Assembly (NCBI RefSeq): GCF_014203115.1 | Contig: NZ_JACHIJ010000003.1 | Location: 779,501-843,500, forward strand | Source: Afipia massiliensis | Lineage (GTDB): Bacteria; Pseudomonadota; Alphaproteobacteria; Rhizobiales; Xanthobacteraceae | Direction of reading: 5' to 3' | Length of the DNA stretch: 64,000 bases | Program-made: the position numbers and the translations under genes | Shown: piece by piece, positions 42,205-50,669 of the stretch | Layout of the letters: each line of letters opens with the position of its first letter | Numbering within the stretch: position 1 is the first letter of the stretch | The notes under the pieces: model-generated | What the model was told of the DNA's origin: nothing | The model's database searches: none | The model's input: the letters and a program-made list of their open reading frames with translations, nothing else

Positions 42205-43527
42205 ATGTCAGAGGAAGTGCATCCTTCAGATCCCGTAGTGGTCACCTTTGATCAGGTCGCCAAGGCATTGGGCACAGAAGAAGCCATTGGGAGCTTGGAC
42301 GAGGCTTCGAAAAGGGACAATACCATCGCACCGGTGCAACGGGCTGCGATCATGGCGGGTGTCGGCAACGTGCTGGAGCAGATACGTCTGGCGGAGAAAT
42401 CGGCTGGGGCGAAGGTGCTGACCACGCCTCATGATGCGAGGGCGGCACGCCTGCAGAGTCTTATTGCATCCGGAGAAGCCGCTAAGCTCACCTATGCCGC
42501 GCTCCCGACTGGCGGTTTAGAGGCGCTGTTTGATACCAACGACTGGTTTGGATGGGCGTCTGTTGCATGGGAAAAGCTGAAACACCTCACGCCTCATGCG
42601 ATGGTCCGACCGAGGAATGCAAAGGCCTCAGCTTTCCCTGATCGCGCCCGCATTGCGGTGTTGGGGGACTGGGGCACCGGCCTTTACGGAGCGCCGAAGA
42701 TCGCGGCTGCGGTGAAGTCAGACCCAGATCCGTTTGAGATCATATTGCATCTCGGCGATGTCTATTACTCCGGCACTGAAAAGGAGATAGCGCGGCGGTT
42801 TCTCGAGGTCTGGCCGCATAGATCCGGGTCAACGAACCGCGCTCTCAACTCAAATCACGAGATGTATTCCGGCGGCGACGCGTATTTTGATCGGACATTG
42901 CCAGCGTTCGGTCAGGACGGCAGCTACTTTGCCTATCAGAATGCCCATTGGACCTTGGTAGGCCTCGATGTTGCCTACATCGATCATGCAATCGATGACG
43001 AACAGGTGCAATGGTTGCTCGACGTGGTGCGAAATGCAGGCGACCGCAGGATCGTTCTTTTCTCTCACCACCAGCTCTATTCCAGCATTGAATCCGAACA
43101 GGGCACTAAGCTGTGGTCACATCCGGGGTTTGGCGCCCTATTGAGAAGCAAGCGCATATTCGCTTGGTATTGGGGTCATGAACACCGATGCACGGTGTTT
43201 GAGTCCCCGGACGCCAATTTCGGGATCTTGGGACGCTGCATCGGACATAGCGGCATGCCGCAGAGTCGGACTCCCACGATTGGGTTGAAGCGTGCTGCGG
43301 GCAGCGTGTACGAGCGCGCGGATTGGCGCGTCTGTCCAGCGACGACTGTGGAAGGCAATAAACTTGCGCGTGCCGTTGTGCTTGAGGGACCCAACGAATT
43401 CATCGTGGGTGAGGAGGAAAAGTTTCTCCCTCATGGATACGGTGTGCTGAATTTCGACGGGGTGCATCTGGAGGAAGAAATCCGCAGTGCAACCGGCAAG
43501 GTGATCTATTCGAAGCGTCTGGCGTAG
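42205..43527 (+). CDS. Calcineurin-like metallophosphoesterase with N-terminal helical extension
   Basis: A 440-aa protein. Residues ~145-340 form a metallophosphatase core: Asp155 in AVLGDWGTGL, Asp185 in LHLGDVYYSG, an N-H-E block at LNSNHEMYSGG, His288/289 in VLFSHHQLYS, and GHEH-type His325/327 in WYWGHEHRC. These are all five metal-ligand blocks (with SNHE in place of the usual GNHE). The first 140 residues are helical and unlike known phosphatases, so they may link to a signalling partner. The ATG at 42205 is preceded by GAGG. The next gene starts 9 bp later. Confidence 0.88.
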   Translation: MSEEVHPSDPVVVTFDQVAKALGTEEAIGSLDEASKRDNTIAPVQRAAIMAGVGNVLEQIRLAEKSAGAKVLTTPHDARAARLQSLIASGEAAKLTYAALPTGGLEALFDTNDWFGWASVAWEKLKHLTPHAMVRPRNAKASAFPDRARIAVLGDWGTGLYGAPKIAAAVKSDPDPFEIILHLGDVYYSGTEKEIARRFLEVWPHRSGSTNRALNSNHEMYSGGDAYFDRTLPAFGQDGSYFAYQNAHWTLVGLDVAYIDHAIDDEQVQWLLDVVRNAGDRRIVLFSHHQLYSSIESEQGTKLWSHPGFGALLRSKRIFAWYWGHEHRCTVFESPDANFGILGRCIGHSGMPQSRTPTIGLKRAAGSVYERADWRVCPATTVEGNKLARAVVLEGPNEFIVGEEEKFLPHGYGVLNFDGVHLEEEIRSATGKVIYSKRLA

Positions 43528-43536
43528 GAGGTGATC

Positions 43537-44475
43537 ATGTCGGACGACAAGGTTGATGCCCTTCTCGGCCGCGCGCGGCGGGCGCTTGGAACGAACACGG
43601 CCGCGGAGGCCGTACGGAAAGTGCGCGCGATTGTGGGCTCGAGGCGAGTACCGAACAGCGAAGACGAGGCACAGAAGGCCCTTGAATCCCTGCAGGACGG
43701 AAGAATTCCTTCGCCCTCCCAACTCGCAGCGCTGGAGGTAGTGATCCGGATGATGCGGCCTGTGATGCGGTCACGCGCCGGCGTGCTTGATGATTTGCCG
43801 GAGACTTCGAACAAGGATCTTCAGCCAGCCGCGCTGAAGGATGCCTGGAGTGCGTTCCGAGGAAAGGTTCACCCATACATCGGTTCTATCGGCCGGATAG
43901 AGGGGAATCAGAACCGACCCGTCGGCACGGGCTTCGTCGTGGGCGACGGGCTGATTGCAACCAACCGTCACGTTCTTGGGGTGCTGAGCAATGGTGCTGA
44001 AGCGATAACGGCAGGTGCTGCGCGGATCGTTTTCAAGCAGGAGGAGGGCGGTGGGAATTCGAGTGCAGATATCGCCGGTATCGTCGAAGTCGTGAGCGTT
44101 CATCCGAAGAAGGATATCGCGATTCTGCGGGCCGTGACGGCACAGCGTCGGCCGCTGGAATTTGCGGACTCGATTCCAGCGATCGGGGAGACCGTGGTGA
44201 CTGTAGGCTTCCCAGGCAAAGATGAGAACAATAACCCGCTATTCCTGTCGTCGGTTTTCGACGGCAAGTTTGGCGTGAAGAGTGCCGCCCTGGGTGAGGT
44301 TCTCGACGGCACGGATGATCCTGATATTTTCCATGACTGCTCAACGACTCAAGGCAATTCAGGCTCGCCGGTATTCGCCGTCACCAGTGGCAAGGTGTCG
44401 GGGATACACAGATCTGGATATTTCATGTACCGCAATGAAGCCGTTGGGTCGGCTGAAATCCGCAAGTTGCTTTGA
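43537..44475 (+). CDS. Trypsin-like serine protease with helical N-terminal domain
   Basis: A 312-aa protease. The first ~100 residues are helical, rich in Arg and Ala, and end with the linker DDLPETSNKDL. The chymotrypsin fold follows: His145 in LIATNRHVLGVL, Asp193 in PKKDIAILRAV, Ser275 in TQGNSGSPVFAV. It lacks a signal sequence. A strong ribosome-binding site AGGAGGTGA (43526-43534), overlapping the previous stop codon, supports the ATG at 43537. It is in an operon with the phosphoesterase before and the large caspase-like gene after (6 bp). Confidence 0.9.
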   Translation: MSDDKVDALLGRARRALGTNTAAEAVRKVRAIVGSRRVPNSEDEAQKALESLQDGRIPSPSQLAALEVVIRMMRPVMRSRAGVLDDLPETSNKDLQPAALKDAWSAFRGKVHPYIGSIGRIEGNQNRPVGTGFVVGDGLIATNRHVLGVLSNGAEAITAGAARIVFKQEEGGGNSSADIAGIVEVVSVHPKKDIAILRAVTAQRRPLEFADSIPAIGETVVTVGFPGKDENNNPLFLSSVFDGKFGVKSAALGEVLDGTDDPDIFHDCSTTQGNSGSPVFAVTSGKVSGIHRSGYFMYRNEAVGSAEIRKLL

Positions 44476-44481
44476 AGGGAA

Positions 44482-46743
44482 ATGACCGTGGGACGTCGCG
44501 CTCTCATCATCGGCATTGAGAGTTATCCATCCGTCAATGATAACAGCATTGATAAGAGCCTGCCCGGCACGCTGGATGCAGCCAAAGCCTTCCGCGACTG
44601 GCTTACGTTGAAGTGGGACTCGGAGAATATTGTTGAAGCAGACAGGCAGATCATATTCTGCTCTGAACCCTCCGTGCCTGGCGGTAGGCCGGCAAGCCTA
44701 GATGACATCAATCAGGCGCTTCTAGATCTGAAAGCGGCCGGACAGGATGCAACCGAAGAATTCTTCTTTTTCTTCAGCGGGCACGGTTTCTCATACGTGA
44801 CCGCGACAGCCCGTGCGGACATGCTCATCGCGTCGAATTATAAGTCGATGGAATTATCCGGTGTCAGTGCCTGCCTGAATTTGGATAAGGCAGTGTACTG
44901 GCTCAGGCAGTCGCTTGGGCCAGGTTTGCAGTATTATTTCGTGGACGCCTGTAGAAATGAACTCGCCGGAAAGGACATCGCGGCGGCAGCGCTCGGTTTG
45001 CCGAACAATCCGCAAACGACCGGGGAGGCAACGACCTTTCTGATGCAGTCTACAGCGCCGGCAGCAACTGCAGCGGCGGACGGTAAGTTTTCGGATGAAT
45101 TGCTGGCCGGGCTGAAGGGTCACAGCACGGCCAAGACATGGGACGAGACCGATCCGGACGCAATGCTGGTGCGTTACGATACTCTGCGGATGTATGTCAG
45201 AGAGCGAATGAAGAACCAGCGCATCTACAACAAAGTTGAAGGTGAACACGGAGAGGCCGACGGCATTATCGCGCGTTTGAAGCCGGCACCTTCGTCGACG
45301 TGCGAGGTGCATATCAACGGTTTTACCGGGCCGGTGTCTGGTTTTGTGGAAACCTCTGGCCGTCGAACCGGTCGGCGGCGCACCGCGCTTTCCGGCCAGA
45401 TAACCCAGCTTCGCATGAAGCCAGATCAGTACAGCGTGACCGTCGACGTCGCTGGAGGACGCCTGCGCGATAATACTCGCGACGTGACGCTGTTCGACGA
45501 CGAGGTGCTGACTTTTGAGATCGAAACTGCTTCGCCGTCGCCCGTCTTTCCCCCCGCTTCACGAACACTGTCCGACATTGTTGTTCCTGGCGACATATCG
45601 ATTGAGCTTCAGGAATTCGCGACAGGAAAGCGAAAGCTGTTCCGAGAGGACTCGAAGGGGGCGATACCTAAGGGTCGGTACGCGGCCACCGTCCGCGACA
45701 AGGATGATCGCGTCGTCAAGACGGACCTGGTCGAGGTGAAGGCTGGACAAGTCGTCGATGTGACGGACTGGTCGAATAGTGCGCCTCATGTCGCGATAGC
45801 GGCCCGACTTCCCACTTCCAAGGGGATGGTAGATTTCTCTGAATCTCTTGGCGGTCCGGTTTCGGATCCTGATCTCGGCATCTGGCTCGCGTTGCTAGGA
45901 GGCGGGAGGATCCTTGCGGGAAGTCCTCGAGCCGATTTCGCTAAGATTGCAACCTTTCCGCTTCATGACTTTTCAACGGCGGCGGCCGGCTCATCGCTTT
46001 TGTATGTGTTGGCCGGATTCGACGACCCAAGGACAAGCCTTGATATCGGCACGTGTCAGGTGAATGGACCGCCACGCTGGCATGCAGCTACACAACCTGG
46101 AGATCTCACGGGCGTTCGCCAGTTGTGCCTCCCGCTGGGAGCTGGACCCCAGTTGATTTCCTTCCGTATTGGGCAATCGCGTCCCTATACGATTGCGTCT
46201 CTGAGTTCGCCAAACCGGGCCACGTTAGTCACTCTCACGTTGGATGAGGACGGCGCCATGCAAGTGTCGCAGTACCTGCTTCCATTGGGCCATCTCTTGG
46301 GCCATCTGCATCCTTTTGTTGCCCAACGGATCGCGGGGCGCAATCAACTGGCTGACGTGAAGTTGCTGGCGGAATCGATGCGCGCTTTCCGCAAACGCCG
46401 CGACGTTTGGAAGAGCGTTCCAGATCGCGTCCTTGACGACATCCTCTATACTAAGTGGATTGATCCGATAGCCTCCGCTCTTGTTGCTTACGAGCTTATT
46501 CGCCGCGGCAGAACCGAAATGCTGCCGGAGGTCGTAGGCAACCTGTCGACCTATTTTCCGGATCTTCCCGACATTGCTGCGCTGACGAGGCTTGCCCATA
46601 TGCGTCGGGTGCCTTATCGGGCCGTCCCGCTGTTTTTGGACGGTCTTCAGGCAATCGAAGGCGTCGAGGACAAGCTGCCGTTGCCAGCCGGCAGCCTCGA
46701 CTACACGAGCCCTTGGACGGCTTGGCGCGGAGCGCCGGAGTGA
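44482..46743 (+). CDS. Large caspase-like (C14) protease with long C-terminal region
   Basis: A 753-aa protein. Residues 1-260 form a caspase p20/p10-like fold: ALIIGIESYPSVND (first strand), His101 in FFFFSGHGFSY and Cys157 in YYFVDACRNELAG, the conserved catalytic dyad. Residues ~275-470 appear beta-rich (Ig-like strands around PGPVSGFVET and LTFEIETASP). The last ~150 residues are helical with LLGHLHPF and AFRKRRDVWKSVPD. Nothing in the C-terminal part is recognised; it may be the sensor or substrate-binding part. It has no signal peptide. It follows the protease by 6 bp and precedes the SLOG gene by 57 bp. Confidence 0.87.
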   Translation: MTVGRRALIIGIESYPSVNDNSIDKSLPGTLDAAKAFRDWLTLKWDSENIVEADRQIIFCSEPSVPGGRPASLDDINQALLDLKAAGQDATEEFFFFFSGHGFSYVTATARADMLIASNYKSMELSGVSACLNLDKAVYWLRQSLGPGLQYYFVDACRNELAGKDIAAAALGLPNNPQTTGEATTFLMQSTAPAATAAADGKFSDELLAGLKGHSTAKTWDETDPDAMLVRYDTLRMYVRERMKNQRIYNKVEGEHGEADGIIARLKPAPSSTCEVHINGFTGPVSGFVETSGRRTGRRRTALSGQITQLRMKPDQYSVTVDVAGGRLRDNTRDVTLFDDEVLTFEIETASPSPVFPPASRTLSDIVVPGDISIELQEFATGKRKLFREDSKGAIPKGRYAATVRDKDDRVVKTDLVEVKAGQVVDVTDWSNSAPHVAIAARLPTSKGMVDFSESLGGPVSDPDLGIWLALLGGGRILAGSPRADFAKIATFPLHDFSTAAAGSSLLYVLAGFDDPRTSLDIGTCQVNGPPRWHAATQPGDLTGVRQLCLPLGAGPQLISFRIGQSRPYTIASLSSPNRATLVTLTLDEDGAMQVSQYLLPLGHLLGHLHPFVAQRIAGRNQLADVKLLAESMRAFRKRRDVWKSVPDRVLDDILYTKWIDPIASALVAYELIRRGRTEMLPEVVGNLSTYFPDLPDIAALTRLAHMRRVPYRAVPLFLDGLQAIEGVEDKLPLPAGSLDYTSPWTAWRGAPE

Positions 46744-46800
46744 TGGGGGCCGGCAAAGGTCGTTTCGCGTCTTGTTGCCGGATGCGATAGGTTCGAATGC

Positions 46801-47295
46801 ATGCAAGTAGGAATCACGGGTCATCAGGATCGGCGGGGGATCGATTGGGATTGGGTCGGGAATGCGCTGCGCGCCGAGCTGCGTAGCCGCCGAGGCGTCA
46901 CCAAGGCTCTGTCATCGCTTGCGGCAGGAAGCGATCAGGTTTTTGCCCGCGCAGCTCTATCGATCGGGATTCCGGTGATGGCGGTTATTCCGATGGACGG
47001 GTACGAGAGGTTCTTCGCGCCTGAAGCCCGCAAAGAGTATGAAGACCTCGTGAGTCAGTGTGAGGTCAAAGTACTCAATTGGGTCGGGGACGAAAGGGCT
47101 GGTTTCTTCGCGGCAGGAAAATTCATCGTGGACAACAGTGATCTACTATTCGCCGTCTGGGACGGGGAAGAGTCAAAAGGCCTGGGCGGAACAGCGAATG
47201 TCGTCACGTTTGCCGTTCGCGCATCGAGGCAAGTCGTTCATTTCAACCCGATTACAAAGCGCGTAGTCATTATGACGGAAGATGGTCATGGCTAA
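46801..47295 (+). CDS. SLOG-domain nucleotide-ligand sensor protein
   Basis: A 164-aa protein with a Rossmann-like SLOG/DprA-related fold. The opening strand and loop are MQVGITGHQDRRG, the phosphate-binding helix is SLAAGSDQVFARAALSIG (residues 39-56), and the second conserved loop is LLFAVWDGEESKGLGGTANVV, with the GGTA signature at residues 129-132. SLOG domains bind nucleotide-derived signals; in classical Thoeris the SLOG is part of ThsA and senses the TIR product. Here it is a stand-alone protein whose gene overlaps the next (TIR) gene by 8 bp. Confidence 0.8.
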   Translation: MQVGITGHQDRRGIDWDWVGNALRAELRSRRGVTKALSSLAAGSDQVFARAALSIGIPVMAVIPMDGYERFFAPEARKEYEDLVSQCEVKVLNWVGDERAGFFAAGKFIVDNSDLLFAVWDGEESKGLGGTANVVTFAVRASRQVVHFNPITKRVVIMTEDGHG

Positions 47296-47677
47296 AACGA
47301 AGGTTTTTGTAAGTTTCGACTACGACAACGACGAGACCTTGAAGGATTTTCTGATCGGACAATCGAAGCATAAAGACAGCCCATTCGATTTGGCAGATTG
47401 GTCCATTAAGGAAGCGCTGACCGGCAACTGGAAGGAAAAGGCGCGCAAACGCATCAAGGCGGTCGATGTCGTTGCAGTGGTCTGCGGCGAGCATACCGAC
47501 AAGGCGACAGGGGTGAGTGCGGAGATCGAGATCGCCCAGGAGGAAAAAGTCAGCTATTTCCTGCTTGCTGGGTATGCAAACAAGACCAACAAGAAGCCGA
47601 AAGCGGCGAAGTCGACCGACAAACTTTACAATTGGACTTGGGACAACCTCAAGGTTCTGATCGGAGGCGGTCGCTAA
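47288..47677 (+). CDS. ThsB-like TIR-family protein (MTH538/DUF1863 type)
   Basis: A 129-aa protein of the TIR-like MTH538/ThsB family. It opens KVFVSFDYDNDETLKDFLIGQ (strand A and helix), has the family block SPFDLADWSIKEALTGNWKEKARKRIKAVDVVAVVCG, and a conserved acidic pair in TGVSAEIEIAQEE (Glu79/Glu81). In Thoeris, ThsB detects phage and makes a cyclic ADP-ribose signal. I choose the ATG at 47288; one at 47282 is also in frame. It overlaps the SLOG gene and ends exactly one base before the caspase start, so all three are expected in one complex or pathway. Confidence 0.85.
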   Translation: MAKTKVFVSFDYDNDETLKDFLIGQSKHKDSPFDLADWSIKEALTGNWKEKARKRIKAVDVVAVVCGEHTDKATGVSAEIEIAQEEKVSYFLLAGYANKTNKKPKAAKSTDKLYNWTWDNLKVLIGGGR

Positions 47678-48667
47678 ATGAAAAAGGCTCTTGTGATTGG
47701 AATCGACCACTATCCGGTGAAGCCGCTGCAAGGATGCGTCAATGACGCAGAGGCGATCGCGAGCATTCTTGAGAAAAACGGCGACGGCTCACCGAATTTC
47801 TCCGTACGTCTGCACACAAGCGAGAAGGAAAGAATTACGTCAGCTTTCCTCGAAGAAAAGATCGTAGAACTTTTCAAGGGTGATGCGGACGTTGCACTTC
47901 TATTTTTTGCAGGGCACGGAATCATAAATCCCGCGACCAATGCGGGCTATCTCGTGAGTCAGGACGGAGCGAAGGGAGCTTGGGGCTCATCGCTCGCCGA
48001 GATAATGAATATCGCAAACAAAGCTGCGCCGCGCATCAAGTCCAGTGTCATTATTTTGGATAGTTGCCACTCGGGATACGCGGGCGAGCAGCCGGGCCTC
48101 GGTAATGACGCGGCAATCGGCGAGGGGGTAACGATACTCACCGCCTGTCACCGCGAGCAAACAGCAGGAGAGTCAAAGGGGCACGGTCTCTTCACGGAGA
48201 TGCTGCTTGACGGGTTAAGCGGTAGCTCGGCCGACATCTGCGGAAGGATTACTCCTGCGTCGGTGTATTCTCACGTCGATCAGACACTCGGACCGTGGGA
48301 ACAGCGCCCGATCTACAAGGCGAACGTACAGACATTCGTGACCCTGCGTGAGGTGGCTCCGAAAGTCCCGAAAGATGTGTTGAGGCGACTTCCGCTGTAT
48401 TTCCCGGACGCTGCATATACTTTTCCGCTGGATCCCTCCTACGAGCCGGATCGAGCTAACTTCACCGAAGAGATGAAATCGAATTTCCCAGCAAATGAGG
48501 CGAACCAGCAGGTTCTAGCGGAACTGCAGCAGTGCAACAGGCACGGATTAGTGGTGCCGATTGGCACAGTGCACATGTATCACGCAGCCATCGAATCTAA
48601 GGCATGCAAGCTCACGGCGCTCGGCGCTCATTATCGAAAGCTTGCCCTAATGAACCGGATATTCTGA
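47678..48667 (+). CDS. Caspase-like protease with C-terminal effector/sensor domain
   Basis: A 329-aa metacaspase-like protease. It starts MKKALVIGIDHYPVKPLQGCVNDA, with catalytic His80 in LLFFAGHGIIN and Cys130 in VIILDSCHSGYAG. After residue ~235 comes a separate ~90-residue domain ending CKLTALGAHYRKLALMNRIF, the C-terminal part common to bacterial caspases that are activated by signals. The gene starts immediately after the ThsB-like gene and is preceded by GGAGG. Together they match the two-gene TIR-caspase (type IV) Thoeris arrangement, in which the TIR product activates the caspase to degrade cellular proteins. Confidence 0.87.
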   Translation: MKKALVIGIDHYPVKPLQGCVNDAEAIASILEKNGDGSPNFSVRLHTSEKERITSAFLEEKIVELFKGDADVALLFFAGHGIINPATNAGYLVSQDGAKGAWGSSLAEIMNIANKAAPRIKSSVIILDSCHSGYAGEQPGLGNDAAIGEGVTILTACHREQTAGESKGHGLFTEMLLDGLSGSSADICGRITPASVYSHVDQTLGPWEQRPIYKANVQTFVTLREVAPKVPKDVLRRLPLYFPDAAYTFPLDPSYEPDRANFTEEMKSNFPANEANQQVLAELQQCNRHGLVVPIGTVHMYHAAIESKACKLTALGAHYRKLALMNRIF

Positions 48668-48705
48668 TTTGCCTAGCCGTTCCCTGCGCACGACCCGCTT
48701 TTCGT

Positions 48706-50019
48706 TCAGAGTTTGTAGTTCAGCGCGATGAGGTATTGCCTCGCCTTCACGAGAGTGTCCTTATCCGTTCCATCGGTGTAGCGGACCGAGATGGACGATC
48801 CACCGTCCGCGGTGATGTTGAAACCGACTTCCGCCGCCCACTGAAGGGCATCAATCCCCCGATCGAATTCGCGATGGTACTGCAAGGTTAGATCAGCATA
48901 AAATCGGTTCACGAGACTTGGAAACGGTGCAACGCCGAATGCGTCGTAGACGCTCAGGTCTGGGAATGGGATCAGATGAAGGCGCGCTGTCCCGCCTCCC
49001 CATATGTAGTCTCCACGGGATAGCGCTGTGGATCCAACTTGATCAACGTGTTTCAGGTCGACTTCCGCACGTACCTGCCAGAACCAATTTAGATATGGTG
49101 AAGGTGGTGCTTTCAAAGAGCCGCCCAATCGGGCGTCGGAGGCTATGGGCTCCCAGGCCGCGGTGAAGCCGTATGCCCTGGCTTCGCCGCGGAAATCGGT
49201 TTGCGCGTAGGGGCTGGCAATAAGGAATTGATAGTCGAAGAGGGGACCTCCGATCACGCCGACCTGTGCATCCAATCCGCTCTTAAGGGCGCTTCGCTCG
49301 GATTTGGCTTGTGGAGAGCTGATGGTGCCTTGCCCGTCCACCCAGACTGCTACGGTCGAACCGAATAGCGAAGGTGTCCTGAAATCCGGGACGGCGTAGG
49401 GATCCTTCGGGAGCCCGGCGAAACATGGATTCATCGGATCGTTCTGGACGAGAACGTAAGACACGCGCCCATTGATGGTGGCCGAGTCGCTACGTGCGAT
49501 GTCGTCATGGGTAAAACTGACGGAGGCACCCTTCGCCTTGTCGCGCGGCACCGTGCCAGTCATGAAAGACCCGTCGCGGAACTGGTATGTGTCGAGTCGA
49601 TCCCTGCGGATAAAGAGACGTTGCTGCAGGTCGCAATCTTTCGGAGAGGGTTTCGATTCGATTTCTGGTGGAGGAGGAGGTGGGCGTGTTGCGGCAACCT
49701 TGTCGATTTCGGCGACTTTGCGATTGCTGAAGAACAGTACGTCTGTCTTTACCGATCTGGACCGGTCACCGAAGGAAGCGGTGCTCTCAGTACGCATTGC
49801 CTCAGCTTCAGCTGCGTCTATCTTGCCGTTGAAGTTCGTATCATACCTTGCAAGAACCGCATCCTGCGCGTGAAGTCGCCAGATGAGCGTTTCCGCCGCG
49901 TTCAAGACGCCGTCGCCGTCGCGATCGTAGGCTTTCGCAGAAAGCGTCTCGGCGGCATGAGCCGCGGTCGCAAACGAGAAGGCAAACATGAGAGCCGCTG
50001 TTCCGGACAGTTGAGACAT
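48706..50019 (-). CDS. Secreted EF-hand/outer-membrane-barrel-like protein
   Basis: A 437-aa exported protein. The signal peptide is ALMFAFSFATAAHA (cleavage near residue 22). Two EF-hand-type calcium loops are at DRDGDGVLNAAE and DTNFNGKIDAAE (residues ~33-45 and ~60-72). After a polyPro linker (PPPPPPEIES) the remaining ~310 residues alternate aromatic beta-strands, ending YLIALNYKL, a typical outer-membrane barrel C-terminus. Function unknown. It lies 39 bp from the caspase gene on the opposite strand (convergent), and follows a small gene by 11 bp. Confidence 0.75.
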   Translation of the reverse strand: MSQLSGTAALMFAFSFATAAHAAETLSAKAYDRDGDGVLNAAETLIWRLHAQDAVLARYDTNFNGKIDAAEAEAMRTESTASFGDRSRSVKTDVLFFSNRKVAEIDKVAATRPPPPPPEIESKPSPKDCDLQQRLFIRRDRLDTYQFRDGSFMTGTVPRDKAKGASVSFTHDDIARSDSATINGRVSYVLVQNDPMNPCFAGLPKDPYAVPDFRTPSLFGSTVAVWVDGQGTISSPQAKSERSALKSGLDAQVGVIGGPLFDYQFLIASPYAQTDFRGEARAYGFTAAWEPIASDARLGGSLKAPPSPYLNWFWQVRAEVDLKHVDQVGSTALSRGDYIWGGGTARLHLIPFPDLSVYDAFGVAPFPSLVNRFYADLTLQYHREFDRGIDALQWAAEVGFNITADGGSSISVRYTDGTDKDTLVKARQYLIALNYKL

Positions 50020-50030
50020 ATCTGTGCTTT

Positions 50031-50444
50031 CTAACTGACTTGCCAGCCCACGTGCTGATAGCTCAGCACTGCGGAATCGATCAGCTTGCCGAAATTCTGA
50101 ATGTCACGGATTCCGATCGCGATGGGCTTCTGGGAAGTCCAGGGAAACTGCACTCCATGGAAAAGCGCACTTCTCCATGCGGGAAAATACGTCGGGCTTG
50201 CTTTGTTGATGTTGACCCAAAGAACAGTTCGACCGGTGCTGGGGTCCATGTTCTGGAAGAACTTCTCGATTGGAGTGTTGGGGTCGATCGAATGACCTTT
50301 CGCGGGGTCGTGTCTTGGATCGAAAAACCATTCCAGACGGTGATAGATTTCATCTTCGGTGATGGACCCGGCGGCGGTGGCTTGAAAGTCAACGTCGGCC
50401 GCCATTGCACCGACCTTCACGGTCTTCTTCTTCGGCTTCTTCAT
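50031..50444 (-). CDS. Small protein of unknown function, operon partner of the EF-hand protein
   Basis: A 137-aa protein starting at ATG 50444 with a Lys-rich N-terminus (KKPKKKTVKVG). The rest reads as a soluble alpha/beta domain; the segment ITEDEIYHRLEWFFDPRHDPAKGHSIDP and the repeated Trp/Pro features suggest a conserved family, but I recognise none. It has no signal peptide and no membrane segment. It is 11 bp upstream of the EF-hand/barrel gene and 225 bp downstream of the third TIR gene on the same strand, so it may be part of that small operon. Confidence 0.6.
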   Translation of the reverse strand: MKKPKKKTVKVGAMAADVDFQATAAGSITEDEIYHRLEWFFDPRHDPAKGHSIDPNTPIEKFFQNMDPSTGRTVLWVNINKASPTYFPAWRSALFHGVQFPWTSQKPIAIGIRDIQNFGKLIDSAVLSYQHVGWQVS

Positions 50445-50669
50445 GGACGCCCCCTGATCCGCTTGGCGCGGCTTCGCCCTCAGCAAAGAGTCAACGGAGC
50501 TGAATGTTAACTAGGGAAAGCCCGGGCTTCTTGCATCGGACGGTCAGTCGATGATCTGAACCCGCCGCCCCGAGCGCTGTCCTTGAAGAGTTTGTCCATA
50601 TCATCAGAGTGGTGGCTGGGGTGGGCACGAACGACGTGCGCCGGCGCGGACCCGCAATATCTCCTGCGC

